In this document: one piece after another, positions 45,518 to 55,243 of the stretch
How positions within the stretch are numbered: the first letter of the stretch is position 1
Layout of the letters: the number at the start of each line of letters is the position of its first letter
Origin: an uncultured Paracoccaceae bacterium
GTDB taxonomy: Bacteria; Pseudomonadota; Alphaproteobacteria; Rhodobacterales; Rhodobacteraceae
NCBI GenBank assembly: GCA_937872465.1
Contig: CALMSR010000014.1
Coordinates: 62,001 to 126,000 of the forward strand
Direction: 5' to 3'
DNA: 64,000 nucleotides
Notes under the pieces: model-generated
The model's database searches: none
What the model saw: only the letters and a program-made list of their open reading frames with translations
What the model was told of the DNA's origin: nothing
Made by a program: the position numbers and the translations under genes

Positions 45518-46750
45518 ATGTTCGAGCTCCTGCTCTGCTCCGCGATCACCGTGCTGCCGGACTACCTCTACCGCCGCTATGCCCAGAGCAAGCGCATCGG
45601 CCGCGAGATCACGCTCTTCTCCGTCTGGTACGAACTCAGGTGGGGCATCACCTTCTGCGTGATCCTGACGGTCTCGCTCATCACCACCATCTTCTATTTC
45701 CATCCCTCGACCTCGAGCGCGGTCTCGGTGTTCCGCACCGTGACGATCCTGCCGGAATCGAACGGCCGGGTGGCGGAGACCTTCGTCGACATCAACCAGC
45801 ATGTCGCCGAGGGCCAGCCGCTCTTCCGGCTCGACACCGCCGAGCAGGAGGCGGAGATCGAGACGGCGCGGCGCCGGATCGCAGAGGTCGACGCGGCGAT
45901 GACCGTGGCGCAGTCGCAGCTCGCCGAGGCCGAAGGCCGCATCCGGCAGGCCCGCGGTTCGCTCAGGCAGGCCCAGGACGAGTACGAGACCCGCGCCGAG
46001 CTGATGCAGCGCAACCCCGACGCCATCTCCCAGCGCGAGGTCGACCGGGCGCAGGTCGCGGTCGACACCGCCCAGGGCGCGGTCGACGCCGCCGTCGCCG
46101 GCAAGGCCGCCGTCCAGTCCCAGCTCGACTTCGCCCTGCCGGCGCAGCGGGCCAGCGCGGAGGCGGCGCTCGCCGAGGCCGAGGTGGCGCGCTCCAAGGC
46201 GACAGTCGTCGCCGGCACGGACGGCATCGTCCAGCAATTCGCGCTGCGCCCCGGGGACGTGGTCAACCCGATGCTGCGCCCGGCCGGCATCCTCGTCCCC
46301 GACCGCCGCGTCACCGGCCTCGCCGCCGGCTTCGGCCAGATCGAGGCGCAGGTGCTCAAGGTCGGCATGGTCGGCGAGGTCGCCTGCCCGGCGGTGCCCT
46401 TCACGGTGATCCCCGTCGTCGTCACGGAGGTGCAGGACGTGATCGCCGCGGGCCAGATCCGCCCGACCGACCAGCTCCAGGACGTCGCCGCCTTCGTCCA
46501 GCCCGGCACGATCACCGTGATCATGGAGCCGCTCTACGAGGGCGGGCTCGACCGGCTGCCCCAGGGCGCCTCCTGCACCGCCAATGCCTATACCTCGAAC
46601 CACGACGCGCTGCAGGACCCCGACATCGGCGCCCTCCACGCCTTCGTGCTCCACGCCATCGACGCCACCGGCCTCGTGCATGCCGCGCTCCTGCGGCTGC
46701 AGGCGCTGATCCTGCCGGTGCGCACGCTGGTGCTCTCCGGCGGCCACTGA
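45518..46750 (+). CDS. HlyD-family membrane fusion protein (YiaV/YibH-like)
   Basis: The 410-residue protein has an unusual N-terminal cytoplasmic part (MFELLLCSAITVLPDYLYRR), one membrane helix (about residues 43-62), and a biotinyl-lipoyl-like hairpin (VAETFVDINQHVAEGQPLFRLD). A long coiled-coil follows (ETARRRIAEVDAAMTVAQSQLAEAEGRIRQARGSLRQAQDEYETRAEL), then the second half of the barrel (SKATVVAGTDGIVQQFALRPGD). Such adaptors bridge to outer-membrane or inner-membrane pumps, but no ATPase or permease partner is adjacent. Its stop overlaps the SulP start. Confidence 0.8.
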   Translation: MFELLLCSAITVLPDYLYRRYAQSKRIGREITLFSVWYELRWGITFCVILTVSLITTIFYFHPSTSSAVSVFRTVTILPESNGRVAETFVDINQHVAEGQPLFRLDTAEQEAEIETARRRIAEVDAAMTVAQSQLAEAEGRIRQARGSLRQAQDEYETRAELMQRNPDAISQREVDRAQVAVDTAQGAVDAAVAGKAAVQSQLDFALPAQRASAEAALAEAEVARSKATVVAGTDGIVQQFALRPGDVVNPMLRPAGILVPDRRVTGLAAGFGQIEAQVLKVGMVGEVACPAVPFTVIPVVVTEVQDVIAAGQIRPTDQLQDVAAFVQPGTITVIMEPLYEGGLDRLPQGASCTANAYTSNHDALQDPDIGALHAFVLHAIDATGLVHAALLRLQALILPVRTLVLSGGH

Positions 46751-48453
46751 TGAGCGCGGGCGACGCCCCGTCCACCCGGCCGGTGCTGGCGAGCCTCGCC
46801 GGCTACCGCCCGGGCTGGATCAAGGGCGACGTCGCCGCCGGCCTCGCCATCGCCGCGGTGGGCCTGCCCACCGCCATCGCCTACCCGGCGATCGCCGGCC
46901 TGCCGCCGCAGACCGGCCTCTACGCCTCGATCGCGCCACTGGTCGCCTACGCCGTCTTCGGCCCGTCGCGGCAGCTTATCGTCGGCCCGGACGCGGCGAC
47001 GGTCACGGTGATGGCCGCGGTCCTCGCCACCATCCCGGGCCTCGCCGATGCCGACCGAGCGGGCGTGGCGGCCATGCTGGGGCTGATCGTCGGTGGCCTC
47101 TATCTCGGCGGGCGGGCGCTCGGCTTCGGGGTGCTCTCGACCTTCCTCTCGCGCCCGATCCTCGTCGGCTTCTTCGCCGGCATCTCGCTCTCGATCATCA
47201 CCGGCCAGCTCAAGCGCATCACCGGTGCGCCGATAAGCTCCGACGGCCTGATCGCGCCGTTCATCGACCTCGTCCGCAAGGCCCAGCTCATCCACTGGCC
47301 TTCGCTGGCGCTGGCCGCGGCGATGTTCGCCGTCCTCCAGGGCGCCCGCCTGCGGCGGGTGCCCGTCCCGGGGCCGGTCATCGTCGTGGTCCTCGCCGTT
47401 GCCCTGTCCGCGCTTCTCGACCTGCCCGCCCGGGGTATCGCCACCGTCGGACAGATCCCGTCCGGGGTCCCCGCGCTCGCGCTGCCGACCGGTGGCGGCG
47501 CGTCCCCCGACCGGCTGCTCCTGGGCGCGCTCGCCATCTTTCTTGTCAGCTTCGCCGCCGGCATCGTCACGGCGCGTAGCTTCGGCCAGCGCGGCGGCTA
47601 TCCGGTCGACGCCAACCGCGAGATGCTCGGCTTCGGCGCCGCCAACATCGCCGCGGGCCTGTTCTCCGCCTTCCCGGTCACCGCCTCGGACTCGCGCACC
47701 GCCATCAACGCCAGCGTCGGCGGCCGTTCCCAAATCGCCGGCGTCGTCGCCGCCGCGGCGCTGCTGCTCACCATCCTCTACCTGCGGCCCGCGCTGGCGA
47801 TCCTGCCGATCCCTGCCCTCGGCGCCATCCTGATCGCTGCTGCGGTCAGCCTGATCGACGTCCCCGCGCTGCGCGAGGTCTGGCGCATCAGCCGCATCGA
47901 GTTCGTCTTCGCGATGATCGCGCTCGTGGCGCCCATCACCCTCGGCGTGCTCAACGGCGTGCTGATCGCCATCGGCGCCACCTTCGCCTACCTCCTGCAC
48001 CAGATGATGCGACCGCGCGATGCGTTGCTCGGGCGCATTCCGGGCCGCGACGGCTTCTACAAGCTTCACCGCCGCGCTGACGCCCGCCCGGTCCCGGGGC
48101 TCACCATCGCGCTGATCGAGGGCGACGTGCTCTTCTTCAACGCCGACCACATCCAGGCGCGGCTCCTCGCCATCGCCGATGCCATGCCGGGGGACAACCG
48201 CTGGTTCGTGATCGACGCCAGCGCCATCACCCAGATCGATTCGACGGCCGCCGCCATGCTCGAGGAGGTCCGCGCCGACCTCGCGGACCGTGGCGTCCGC
48301 CTCGGCCTGGCGGAGCTGCACGCCAACGTCGCGGGCCTGCTCGACCGCGCCGGGCTTCTGGCCGCCATCGGCCCCGACCTGATCTTCGACGATCTCGACG
48401 ATGCGCTGCGCGCCTTCGGGGCGGGCGGCGCCAACCCCGGAGGAATCCCGTGA
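46750..48453 (+). CDS. SulP-family anion transporter with STAS domain
   Basis: SulP proteins import sulfate, bicarbonate or related anions with protons or sodium. The 567-residue protein has the SulP signature near its start (GDVAAGLAIAAVGLPTAIAYPAIAGLPPQTGLYASI) and about 12 membrane segments. The family phrase FPVTASDSRTAINASVGGRSQ is present, as is a C-terminal STAS domain with the conserved IDSTAA. The ATG at 46750 overlaps the HlyD stop (TGATG). The GTG of ppk2 overlaps its own stop. The anion cannot be read from sequence. Confidence 0.88.
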   Translation: MSAGDAPSTRPVLASLAGYRPGWIKGDVAAGLAIAAVGLPTAIAYPAIAGLPPQTGLYASIAPLVAYAVFGPSRQLIVGPDAATVTVMAAVLATIPGLADADRAGVAAMLGLIVGGLYLGGRALGFGVLSTFLSRPILVGFFAGISLSIITGQLKRITGAPISSDGLIAPFIDLVRKAQLIHWPSLALAAAMFAVLQGARLRRVPVPGPVIVVVLAVALSALLDLPARGIATVGQIPSGVPALALPTGGGASPDRLLLGALAIFLVSFAAGIVTARSFGQRGGYPVDANREMLGFGAANIAAGLFSAFPVTASDSRTAINASVGGRSQIAGVVAAAALLLTILYLRPALAILPIPALGAILIAAAVSLIDVPALREVWRISRIEFVFAMIALVAPITLGVLNGVLIAIGATFAYLLHQMMRPRDALLGRIPGRDGFYKLHRRADARPVPGLTIALIEGDVLFFNADHIQARLLAIADAMPGDNRWFVIDASAITQIDSTAAAMLEEVRADLADRGVRLGLAELHANVAGLLDRAGLLAAIGPDLIFDDLDDALRAFGAGGANPGGIP

Positions 48454-49292
48454 GCAAGAAGCACAAGAAGGAAAAGGTCGCCGATGCGCCTTCAAGGCCG
48501 GATCCGAAGGCAGCGAAGAAGGCGCGCAACAGGGCCTATGAGGCGGAGCTCGCCCGCCTGCAGGTGGAGATCTCGCATCTGCAGGCCTGGGTGAAGGCGA
48601 CGGGCGCGCGCATCGTCATCGTCTTCGAGGGCCGCGACGCCGCCGGCAAGGGCGGCATGATCAAGCGCTTCGTCGAGCGGGTCAGCCCGCGCGTCTTCCG
48701 CGTCGTCGCGCTGCCGGCGCCGAGCGACCGCGAGAAGACCCAGATGTATTTCCAGCGCTACATGGCCCAGCTTCCCGCCGCCGGCGAGGTGGTGATCTTC
48801 GACCGCTCCTGGTACAACCGCCCCGGCGTGGAGCGGGTGATGGGCTTCACGCCCGAGGACCGCGTGAAGAGGTTCCTGGAACTGGTCCCGGCGGCGGAGA
48901 AGGTGATCGTCGAGAACGGCATCCTCCTGCTCAAGTATTTCCTCGACGTGAGCGAGGAGGAGCAGGAGCGGCGCTTCCGCCAGCGCATCGACGATCCCTT
49001 GCGGCAGTGGAAGCTCTCGCCGATGGATGTGGAGAGCTACCGCCGCTGGTGGGACTATACGAAGGCCTACGACGAGATGGTCCGCGCGACCGACACGCCG
49101 CACGCGCCCTGGTGGATCGTGGATTCCAACGACAAGAAGGCGGCGCGCATCAACTGCCTCACCCACCTCCTCCAGCAGATCCCCTACGAGAGGATCGTGT
49201 TCGACGCGCCCAAGCTCGGCAAGCGTCAGAAGAAGCCCGATGGCTACGCGCCCGACCGGACCGCGCGGAACGCGGTCCCGAGCGTCTTCTGA
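48450..49292 (+). CDS. Polyphosphate kinase 2
   Basis: PPK2 uses polyphosphate to phosphorylate nucleoside mono- or diphosphates. The 280-residue protein has Walker A GRDAAGKG (residues 61-68), the Walker B/lid region FDRSWYNR (117-124), and RFRQRIDDPLRQWKLSPMD and YDEMVRATDTPHAPW as in class I (ADP-phosphorylating) enzymes. The N-terminus is Lys-rich. GTG at 48450 overlaps the SulP stop (GTGA), ending the six-gene operon. A hairpin follows at 49477-49503. Confidence 0.92.
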   Translation: MSKKHKKEKVADAPSRPDPKAAKKARNRAYEAELARLQVEISHLQAWVKATGARIVIVFEGRDAAGKGGMIKRFVERVSPRVFRVVALPAPSDREKTQMYFQRYMAQLPAAGEVVIFDRSWYNRPGVERVMGFTPEDRVKRFLELVPAAEKVIVENGILLLKYFLDVSEEEQERRFRQRIDDPLRQWKLSPMDVESYRRWWDYTKAYDEMVRATDTPHAPWWIVDSNDKKAARINCLTHLLQQIPYERIVFDAPKLGKRQKKPDGYAPDRTARNAVPSVF

Positions 49293-49476
49293 TACTGGTG
49301 GCCGCATGCCGCGATGCTTGGTACGTGTCACGCTGGCGCAACGGCTTCCCGCCTTTGCCTCCGAGACGTGAAGGGATCTGCCGTCGCATCCTTCCGATGG
49401 GCATCGGCAACGGTTAAGAATGGCTGAACACGATCCGGAAACGCCATTACTTACAAGGAGATAGGCCGCCAGGCAC

Positions 49477-49503
49477 GCGTGCCCGGACCGCGCCCGGGCA
49501 CGC
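49477..49503. terminator. 10-bp hairpin between convergent ppk2 and 49517 gene
   Basis: GCGTGCCCGG (49477-49486), a 7-base loop, CCGGGCACGC (49494-49503) is a perfect stem in the 224-base convergent gap. The rest of that gap shows no gene. Confidence 0.65.
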
Positions 49504-49516
49504 CTCGGCCCCGCCC

Positions 49517-49981
49517 TCAAACCGCCGGCGGCGCCCAGTTCAGGAAGAAGCCGATGTCGCCGGGCATGCCGCCGGGGAAGTTGATGACCATCGCCTTCAG
49601 CCTGTAGCCACCTGGTTTGCCAAGCTCCTGATAGCGATCGTAGAATTCCTTCGCCTTGCCCTGCAGCGTCTCCGGCCAGCGCGGATCGTTGCTGTTGATC
49701 GCCCGCCCGCCGTCGGTGCAGAGGCTCGAGGGGAAGCTGTAGACCATCGCCTCCATCTTGCCGTCCTTCACCGCGTTCGAGACCAGCCGCCGCACCATGG
49801 CGATCTCGTCCTCGGTGACGTGCTTGTGCAGGAAGTCGTCCGTGAATGCGGTGAGCTTCTTCTGCTCCGCCTCCCGTGCCTTCCGCTCGACGTCCATCTT
49901 ATCCAGTTCCTTCCTGAGGATGGACATGCGCAGTTCGTCCGCCGAGATCGGCGCCGCCGTCGGATCGATCTTGTCGCTCAT
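49517..49981 (-). CDS. Hypothetical protein, 154 aa
   Basis: The product starts MSDKIDPTAAPISADELRMS at an ATG with AGGGGAGA 9 bases upstream. It has a charged coiled-coil (KELDKMDVERKAREAEQKKL) followed by a compact domain with EAMVYSFPSSLCTDGGRAINSNDPRWPETL and INFPGGMPGDIGFFLNWAPPAV. I do not recognise the family. It is divergent from the DUF3141 gene across a region holding the third putative operator, so it may be coregulated with that operon. Confidence 0.7.
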   Translation of the reverse strand: MSDKIDPTAAPISADELRMSILRKELDKMDVERKAREAEQKKLTAFTDDFLHKHVTEDEIAMVRRLVSNAVKDGKMEAMVYSFPSSLCTDGGRAINSNDPRWPETLQGKAKEFYDRYQELGKPGGYRLKAMVINFPGGMPGDIGFFLNWAPPAV

Positions 49982-50048
49982 GAAAACAGTCTCCCCTCGC
50001 GTCAGAAGTCCCGCGCACCTTCTACCAGACAAGGGGCAGAAGGCGAAT

Positions 50049-50067
50049 GTTACATACGGTAGCGTAC
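50049..50067. promoter_or_regulatory. Putative shared operator, site 3
   Basis: The minus strand of 50049-50067 reads GTACGCTACCGTATGTAAC. It matches site 1 at 14 of 19 and site 2 at 12 of 19 positions. It lies between the divergent starts at 49981 and 50149. Confidence 0.5.
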
Positions 50068-50148
50068 CCAAGAACGCACTTGACGTCCGGCCTTCGCACC
50101 TGCACAGCGATCCCCGTTAGCCAGCCCTGAATCCGAGGGGGGTGCATC

Positions 50149-52335
50149 ATGGCCGAGCGCGAGATTCCGCGACTTCCCAGCCCGGCAGCTGCCGCGGAAT
50201 ACCTGACCGACGCCTGGCAACGCTCGATCCTCTTCCTCGATGTCATGCGCCAGCGCGCCGCACAATACGAGGCCCACGCTGCCGAGCTCGCCCCGAACGT
50301 GCTCGACTACAGGGCCGAGCTCGTCCTCGACGGCCGCAGCCTGGCGAAGCCCGTCAACTACCTTCTCGCCCGCATCGTCCCGCCCGGGGGCGTCACGATC
50401 GACCCGAGGAAACGCCCATTCGTCGTCGTCGACCCCCGCGCCGGCCACGGCCCCGGCATCGGCGGCTTCAAGGCCGACAGCGAGATCGGCGTGGCGATGC
50501 AGGCGGGCCACCCGGTCTATTTCGTCGGCTTCCTGCCCGAGCCGGTGCCCGGCCAGACCATCCTCGACATCGCCACCGCCGAGGCCTCCTTCCTCGAGGC
50601 CGTCATCGCCCGCCACCCGGAGGCCCAGGGCAGGCCCTGCGTCATCGGCAATTGCCAGGCCGGCTGGGCGGTGATGATCGTCGCCGCGCTCCGTCCCGAG
50701 CTCTTCGGCCCGGTCATCATCGCCGGAACCCCGCTCTCCTACTGGGCGGGCGTGCGCGGCGAGAACCCGATGCGCTACACCGGCGGCCTGCTCGGCGGCT
50801 CCTGGCTGACCGCGCTCGCGGGCGACCTCGGCGCCGGCATCTTCGACGGCGCGGCGCTGGTGCAGAATTTCGAGAACCAGAACCCCGCCAACACGCTCTG
50901 GACCAAGCAATACAACCTCTGGTCGAAGATCGACACCGAGCCCGAGCGCTACCTCGAGTTCGAGAAATGGTGGGGCGGTCATGTCACGCTGAACGCGGAG
51001 GAGATGCAGTGGATCGTCGACGAGCTCTTCGTCGGCAACCGCCTCGCCTCGGGCGAGATCCGCACCGCCGACGGCACCGCGATCGACCTGCGAGGGGTCC
51101 GTTCGCCGATCGTCGTCTTCTGCTCGAAAGGCGACAACATCACGCCGCCGAGCCAGGCGCTCGACTGGATCCTCGACCTCTACGACAGCGTCGACGACAT
51201 CCGCGCCTGGGGCCAGACCATCGTCTATACGGTCCACGAGCACGTGGGCCATCTCGGCATCTTCGTTTCCGGCGGCGTCGCCCGGAAGGAGCACGAGGAA
51301 TTCGCATCGAACATCGACCTGATCGACGTGCTGCCGCCGGGCCTCTACGAGGCGGTGCTGACCCCGAAGGGCGCGGCGGTCGACAATCCTGAGCTCGTCA
51401 CGGGCGAATGGGTCATGCGCTGCGAGGCCCGCAGCCTCGACGACATCCGCGCGCTCGGCGGCAACGACCTGGCCGACGAGCGCAAGTTCGAGGCCGCTGC
51501 GCGTCTCTCGGAGATCAACCTCGCCCTCTACCGGACCTTCGCCCAGCCCGCGGTCCGTGCCGTGACTTCGCCGCCGATCGCCGAAGCCATGCGCCGGATG
51601 CACCCGCTGCGCCTTTCCTACGAGATCTTCGGGCCGCGGAACCCGTGGATGGGCTGGGTAGCGACCGAGGCCGAGCGGGTCCGCGACCGCCGCCGGCCGG
51701 CCGACCCAGGGAACCCGCTCGTCGCCGCGCAAAGCATCGCCTCGAAGGCGATCGTCGAGAGCCTCGACGCCTGGCGCAGGGCGATGGAACGGGCCGCCGA
51801 GGACACCTTCCACGCGGTCTACGGCACGCCGGCGCTGCAGGCGGCGCTGGGGACCGACACGACGTCGTCGCAGCGCCCCCGCAAGGCGGCGCACAGCAAG
51901 CTGCACGAGGCCCTGGTGGAGCGCCGGATCGCGGCGCTCCATGAAGGGATGACCTGCGGCGGCCTGCGCGAGGCGCTGATACGGGCGCTCATCTGGGTCG
52001 GCATGGCCCGCAATGCCGTGGACGAGCGTGGCTTCGCGGCGATCACCCGGATACGTGACGCCCACCCGGCGCATCGTCAGATGACCCTGGCCGACTTCAA
52101 GACGCTGGTCCGCGAGCAGTTCCTGATGCTCGTCCTGGACGAGGAGGCGGCGCTCGCGGCAATTCCGGGGCTCCTGCCGGAATCGCTCGACGAGCGGCGG
52201 CAGGCGCTGGCCGCGCTCCGCGGCGTCGTCGAGGCCAGCGGTGCTCCCGGCGAAGGACCGTCCGAGCGGCTGCGCCGGGTAGCGGCGCTCTTCGGCCTCG
52301 GCCCGGAGCTCGTGACGAGCCGCAAGGCGTCCTGA
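50149..52335 (+). CDS. DUF3141 protein, PHA-synthase-like alpha/beta hydrolase
   Basis: The 728-residue protein has an alpha/beta-hydrolase core whose triad follows the PHA synthase pattern. The nucleophile is Cys169 in GNCQAGWA (lipase box with Cys), Asp329 sits in CSKGDNITPP, and His368 is in HEHVGHLG. N-terminal LVLDGRSLAKPVNYLLARIVPP and the C-terminal helical half (SIASKAIVESLDAWRRAMERAAEDTF) are specific to DUF3141. It may act on polyhydroxyalkanoate or acyl thioesters, but no activity can be assigned by eye. It starts the second operon, with pta 3 bases downstream. Confidence 0.83.
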   Translation: MAEREIPRLPSPAAAAEYLTDAWQRSILFLDVMRQRAAQYEAHAAELAPNVLDYRAELVLDGRSLAKPVNYLLARIVPPGGVTIDPRKRPFVVVDPRAGHGPGIGGFKADSEIGVAMQAGHPVYFVGFLPEPVPGQTILDIATAEASFLEAVIARHPEAQGRPCVIGNCQAGWAVMIVAALRPELFGPVIIAGTPLSYWAGVRGENPMRYTGGLLGGSWLTALAGDLGAGIFDGAALVQNFENQNPANTLWTKQYNLWSKIDTEPERYLEFEKWWGGHVTLNAEEMQWIVDELFVGNRLASGEIRTADGTAIDLRGVRSPIVVFCSKGDNITPPSQALDWILDLYDSVDDIRAWGQTIVYTVHEHVGHLGIFVSGGVARKEHEEFASNIDLIDVLPPGLYEAVLTPKGAAVDNPELVTGEWVMRCEARSLDDIRALGGNDLADERKFEAAARLSEINLALYRTFAQPAVRAVTSPPIAEAMRRMHPLRLSYEIFGPRNPWMGWVATEAERVRDRRRPADPGNPLVAAQSIASKAIVESLDAWRRAMERAAEDTFHAVYGTPALQAALGTDTTSSQRPRKAAHSKLHEALVERRIAALHEGMTCGGLREALIRALIWVGMARNAVDERGFAAITRIRDAHPAHRQMTLADFKTLVREQFLMLVLDEEAALAAIPGLLPESLDERRQALAALRGVVEASGAPGEGPSERLRRVAALFGLGPELVTSRKAS

Positions 52336-52338
52336 GCC

Positions 52339-53280
52339 GTGGTCGAGCGGAGCGACAAGTACGAACGCCTGATCGCCGCCGGGCGCGACGGCACGCCGGC
52401 GGCGACGATCGTCGCGCATCCCTGCGACGAGACCTCGCTGCGCGGCGCCATGGAGGCGGCGGCCGAGCAGCTGATCGACCCGGTTCTGGTCGGCCCGGAG
52501 CCGAGGATCCGGAGCCTCGCGGCCGAGCACGGCATCGACCTCGCGGGCCGGCAGATCGTCGACGCGCCGCACAGCCATGCCGCCGCAGCACAGGCGGTTG
52601 CGCTGATCCGCGAGGGCCGGGGCGAGCTCCTGATGAAGGGGAGCCTCCACACCGACGAGCTGATGCGCGAGGTGACCTCCTCGGCCACCGGGTTGCGAAC
52701 CGAGCGGAGGATCAGCCACGTCTTCATCATGGACGTGCCCGGCCATGCGGAGACGCTCTTCATCACCGACGCGGCGATCAACATCTTCCCCGACCTCGAC
52801 ACCAAGCGCGACATCGTTCAGAACGCCATCGACCTCTGGAGGGGCATCGGCCTCGGCACGCCCAGGGTCGCGATCCTCTCCGCCGTCGAGACGGTGACGA
52901 CCAAGATTCCCTCGACGATCGAGGCCGCCGCGCTCTGCAAGATGGCCGAGCGCGGGCAAATCACCGGCGGCCTTCTCGACGGACCGCTCGCCTTCGACAA
53001 CGCCATCGACCCGGAGGCGGCGCGCATCAAGGGCATCGGCGGGCCGGTCGCCGGCCACGGCCAGATCCTCGTCGTGCCTGACCTCGAGGCCGGCAACATG
53101 CTGGCCAAGAACCTGACCTTCCTCGCGCATGCCGACGCCGCCGGCATCGTGCTCGGCGCGCGTGTCCCGATCGTGCTGACCTCGCGGGCCGACAGCGTTC
53201 GTACCCGCCTCGCCTCCTGTGCCGTCGCGGCGCTCTACGCCAACGCCCGCCGCGCCACGACCGCCGTCTCCGCCGCCTGA
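52339..53280 (+). CDS. Phosphate acyltransferase, Pta-like (PTA/PTB family)
   Basis: This family transfers acyl groups between CoA and phosphate (acetyl or butyryl). The 313-residue protein has the signature [33 protein letters not shown] and the C-terminal [15 protein letters not shown] and [21 protein letters not shown]. It lacks the N-terminal DRTGG-like domain of long Pta, so it is the short type. GTG at 52339 lies 3 bases after DUF3141. It overlaps ackA (TGATG). Coupled to AckA it would make ATP and acetate from acetyl-CoA. Confidence 0.88.
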   Translation: MVERSDKYERLIAAGRDGTPAATIVAHPCDETSLRGAMEAAAEQLIDPVLVGPEPRIRSLAAEHGIDLAGRQIVDAPHSHAAAAQAVALIREGRGELLMKGSLHTDELMREVTSSATGLRTERRISHVFIMDVPGHAETLFITDAAINIFPDLDTKRDIVQNAIDLWRGIGLGTPRVAILSAVETVTTKIPSTIEAAALCKMAERGQITGGLLDGPLAFDNAIDPEAARIKGIGGPVAGHGQILVVPDLEAGNMLAKNLTFLAHADAAGIVLGARVPIVLTSRADSVRTRLASCAVAALYANARRATTAVSAA

Positions 53281-54461
53281 TGGACGCCATCCTCGTCGTC
53301 AACGCCGGATCCTCGAGCCTCAAGGTCCAGGTCTTCGAGATTGTCGGCGGGGGGCTCGAGCGGCGGCTGCGCGGCCAGCTCGACGGCATCGGGGTGCGGC
53401 CCCGCCTGCGCGCCGCCGACGGTTCCGGCACCCTCCTCGTCGACCGCAGCTACGAGCCCGCGGAGGTCCACGACCTGCCCACGGCCATCGCCGAGACCGG
53501 TGACTGGCTGCGCAGCCTCGAAGGGCTGAAGCTTCGCGCCATCGGCCATCGCGTCGTCCACGGCGGCCCGGAATTCGCCCACCCGGTTCTGATCGACGAG
53601 GCGATCCTCGGCCGCCTCGCCCGCTACCAGTCCCTTGCGCCCCTGCACCAGCCGAACAACCTTGCGCCGATCCGCCGCGCGATGGCGATCGACCAGGACG
53701 TGCCGCAGGTCGCCTGCTTCGACACCGCCTTCCACCGAGGGCACCAGGCCTATGCCGATTGCTACGCGCTGCCGCGCGCGCTCTACGACGAGGGCATCCG
53801 CCGCTACGGCTTCCACGGCCTCAGCTACGAGTACATCGCCGACCGCCTTCGCGCCGTCGCGCCGGAGCTCGCCGCGGGCCGCGTGATCGTCGCCCACCTC
53901 GGCAGCGGCGCCTCGATGTGCGCGATCGCCGGCGGCCGCAGCGTCGAGAGCACGATGGGCTTCACCGCGCTGGACGGTCTGCCGATGGGCAGCCGTCCGG
54001 GCCAGCTCGACCCGGGCGTGGTCCTGCACCTGATCGAAGAAAGGGGCATGGCACCCGCGGAGGTCACCCGGCTCCTCTACAACGGTTCGGGCCTCAAGGG
54101 TCTCTCGGGCGTCTCGAACGACATGCGCGACCTCATGGCGAGCGACGACCCGGCGGCGGCCTTCGCCATCGACCATTTCGTCCATCGCTGCGCGCTCCAC
54201 GCCGGCGCGCTCACCGCCGCCCTCGGCGGCCTCGACGGCTTCGTCTTCACCGCCGGCATCGGCGAGCATGCCGCCCCCATCCGCACCCGCATCGCCGAAC
54301 GCCTCGCCTGGCTCGGCGCGGAGCTGGACCCGGAGGCCAACGAGGCCGGCGCGACCCGCATTTCGGCGCCCGCCAGCCGCATCGCCCTGCTCGTCATCCC
54401 GACCGACGAGGAGCTAATGATCGCCCGCCACACCCTCGCGCTGACAGGAGGCGCCCGATGA
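53280..54461 (+). CDS. ackA: Acetate kinase
   Basis: AckA makes ATP from acetyl phosphate. The 393-residue protein shows the N-terminal [31 protein letters not shown] with the conserved His, [13 protein letters not shown], and [31 protein letters not shown], containing the conserved Glu, is at the C-terminal side. It is coupled to pta by TGATG and to fabI by ATGA. Confidence 0.93.
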   Translation: MDAILVVNAGSSSLKVQVFEIVGGGLERRLRGQLDGIGVRPRLRAADGSGTLLVDRSYEPAEVHDLPTAIAETGDWLRSLEGLKLRAIGHRVVHGGPEFAHPVLIDEAILGRLARYQSLAPLHQPNNLAPIRRAMAIDQDVPQVACFDTAFHRGHQAYADCYALPRALYDEGIRRYGFHGLSYEYIADRLRAVAPELAAGRVIVAHLGSGASMCAIAGGRSVESTMGFTALDGLPMGSRPGQLDPGVVLHLIEERGMAPAEVTRLLYNGSGLKGLSGVSNDMRDLMASDDPAAAFAIDHFVHRCALHAGALTAALGGLDGFVFTAGIGEHAAPIRTRIAERLAWLGAELDPEANEAGATRISAPASRIALLVIPTDEELMIARHTLALTGGAR

Positions 54462-55243
54462 CCCTGCCCCAAGTGAAGGCGAAGCTGCTCGACGGCAAGA
54501 AGGGCCTGATCGTCGGCATCGCCAACGACCGCTCGATCGCCTGGGGCTGCGCCCGCGCCTTTCGCGCCCTCGGCGCCGAGCTGGCGATCACCTACCTCAA
54601 TGAGAAGGCGAAGCCGCATGTCGAGCCGCTCGCCCGCGAGGTCGAGGCCGCGATCTTCATGCCGATGGATGTTATGGCCGAGGGCCAGCTCGAGGCTGTC
54701 TTCGAGCGGATATCGGCCGAATGGGGCAAGCTTGACTTCCTCGTCCATTCGATCGCCTTCTCGACCAGGGAGGCCCTCGGCGGCCGCGTCACCGACGTCC
54801 CGCGCCAGGGCTTCCAGGTGACCATGGACGTCTCGGTCTGGTCCTTCATGCGCATGGCCCATCTCGCCGAGCCCCTGATGCGGGACGGCGGCACGCTCTT
54901 CACCATGACCTACTACGGCTCCGAGAAGGTGGTGGAGAACTACAACGTCATGGGCGTCGCCAAGGCCGCGCTCGAATCCGCCGTCCGCTACATCGCCGCC
55001 GAGCTCGGCCCCAAGGGCATCCGCGTGCACGCCATTTCCCCCGGCCCGCTGGCCACCCGCGCCGCCTCCGGAATCCCCGAGTTCGACGAGCTGCTCGAGA
55101 AGGCCAGGGGAAAGGCCCCGGCCCGCGCGCTGGTAGACATCGACGACGTCGGCGCCGCCTGCGCCTTCCTCGCCCACGACGCCGCCCGCCTGATGACCGG
55201 CCAGGTGCTCTACATCGACGGCGGCTACAACGTCATCGACTGA
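54458..55243 (+). CDS. fabI: Enoyl-ACP reductase FabI
   Basis: FabI reduces trans-2-enoyl-ACP in fatty-acid elongation. The 261-residue SDR protein has the nucleotide motif [16 protein letters not shown] and the catalytic Tyr-x6-Lys in [25 protein letters not shown] is the substrate-loop region. The ATG overlaps the ackA stop (ATGA), so it is the last gene of DUF3141-pta-ackA-fabI. It may be a second, accessory FabI rather than the housekeeping copy, which is not visible here. Confidence 0.92.
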   Translation: MTLPQVKAKLLDGKKGLIVGIANDRSIAWGCARAFRALGAELAITYLNEKAKPHVEPLAREVEAAIFMPMDVMAEGQLEAVFERISAEWGKLDFLVHSIAFSTREALGGRVTDVPRQGFQVTMDVSVWSFMRMAHLAEPLMRDGGTLFTMTYYGSEKVVENYNVMGVAKAALESAVRYIAAELGPKGIRVHAISPGPLATRAASGIPEFDELLEKARGKAPARALVDIDDVGAACAFLAHDAARLMTGQVLYIDGGYNVID

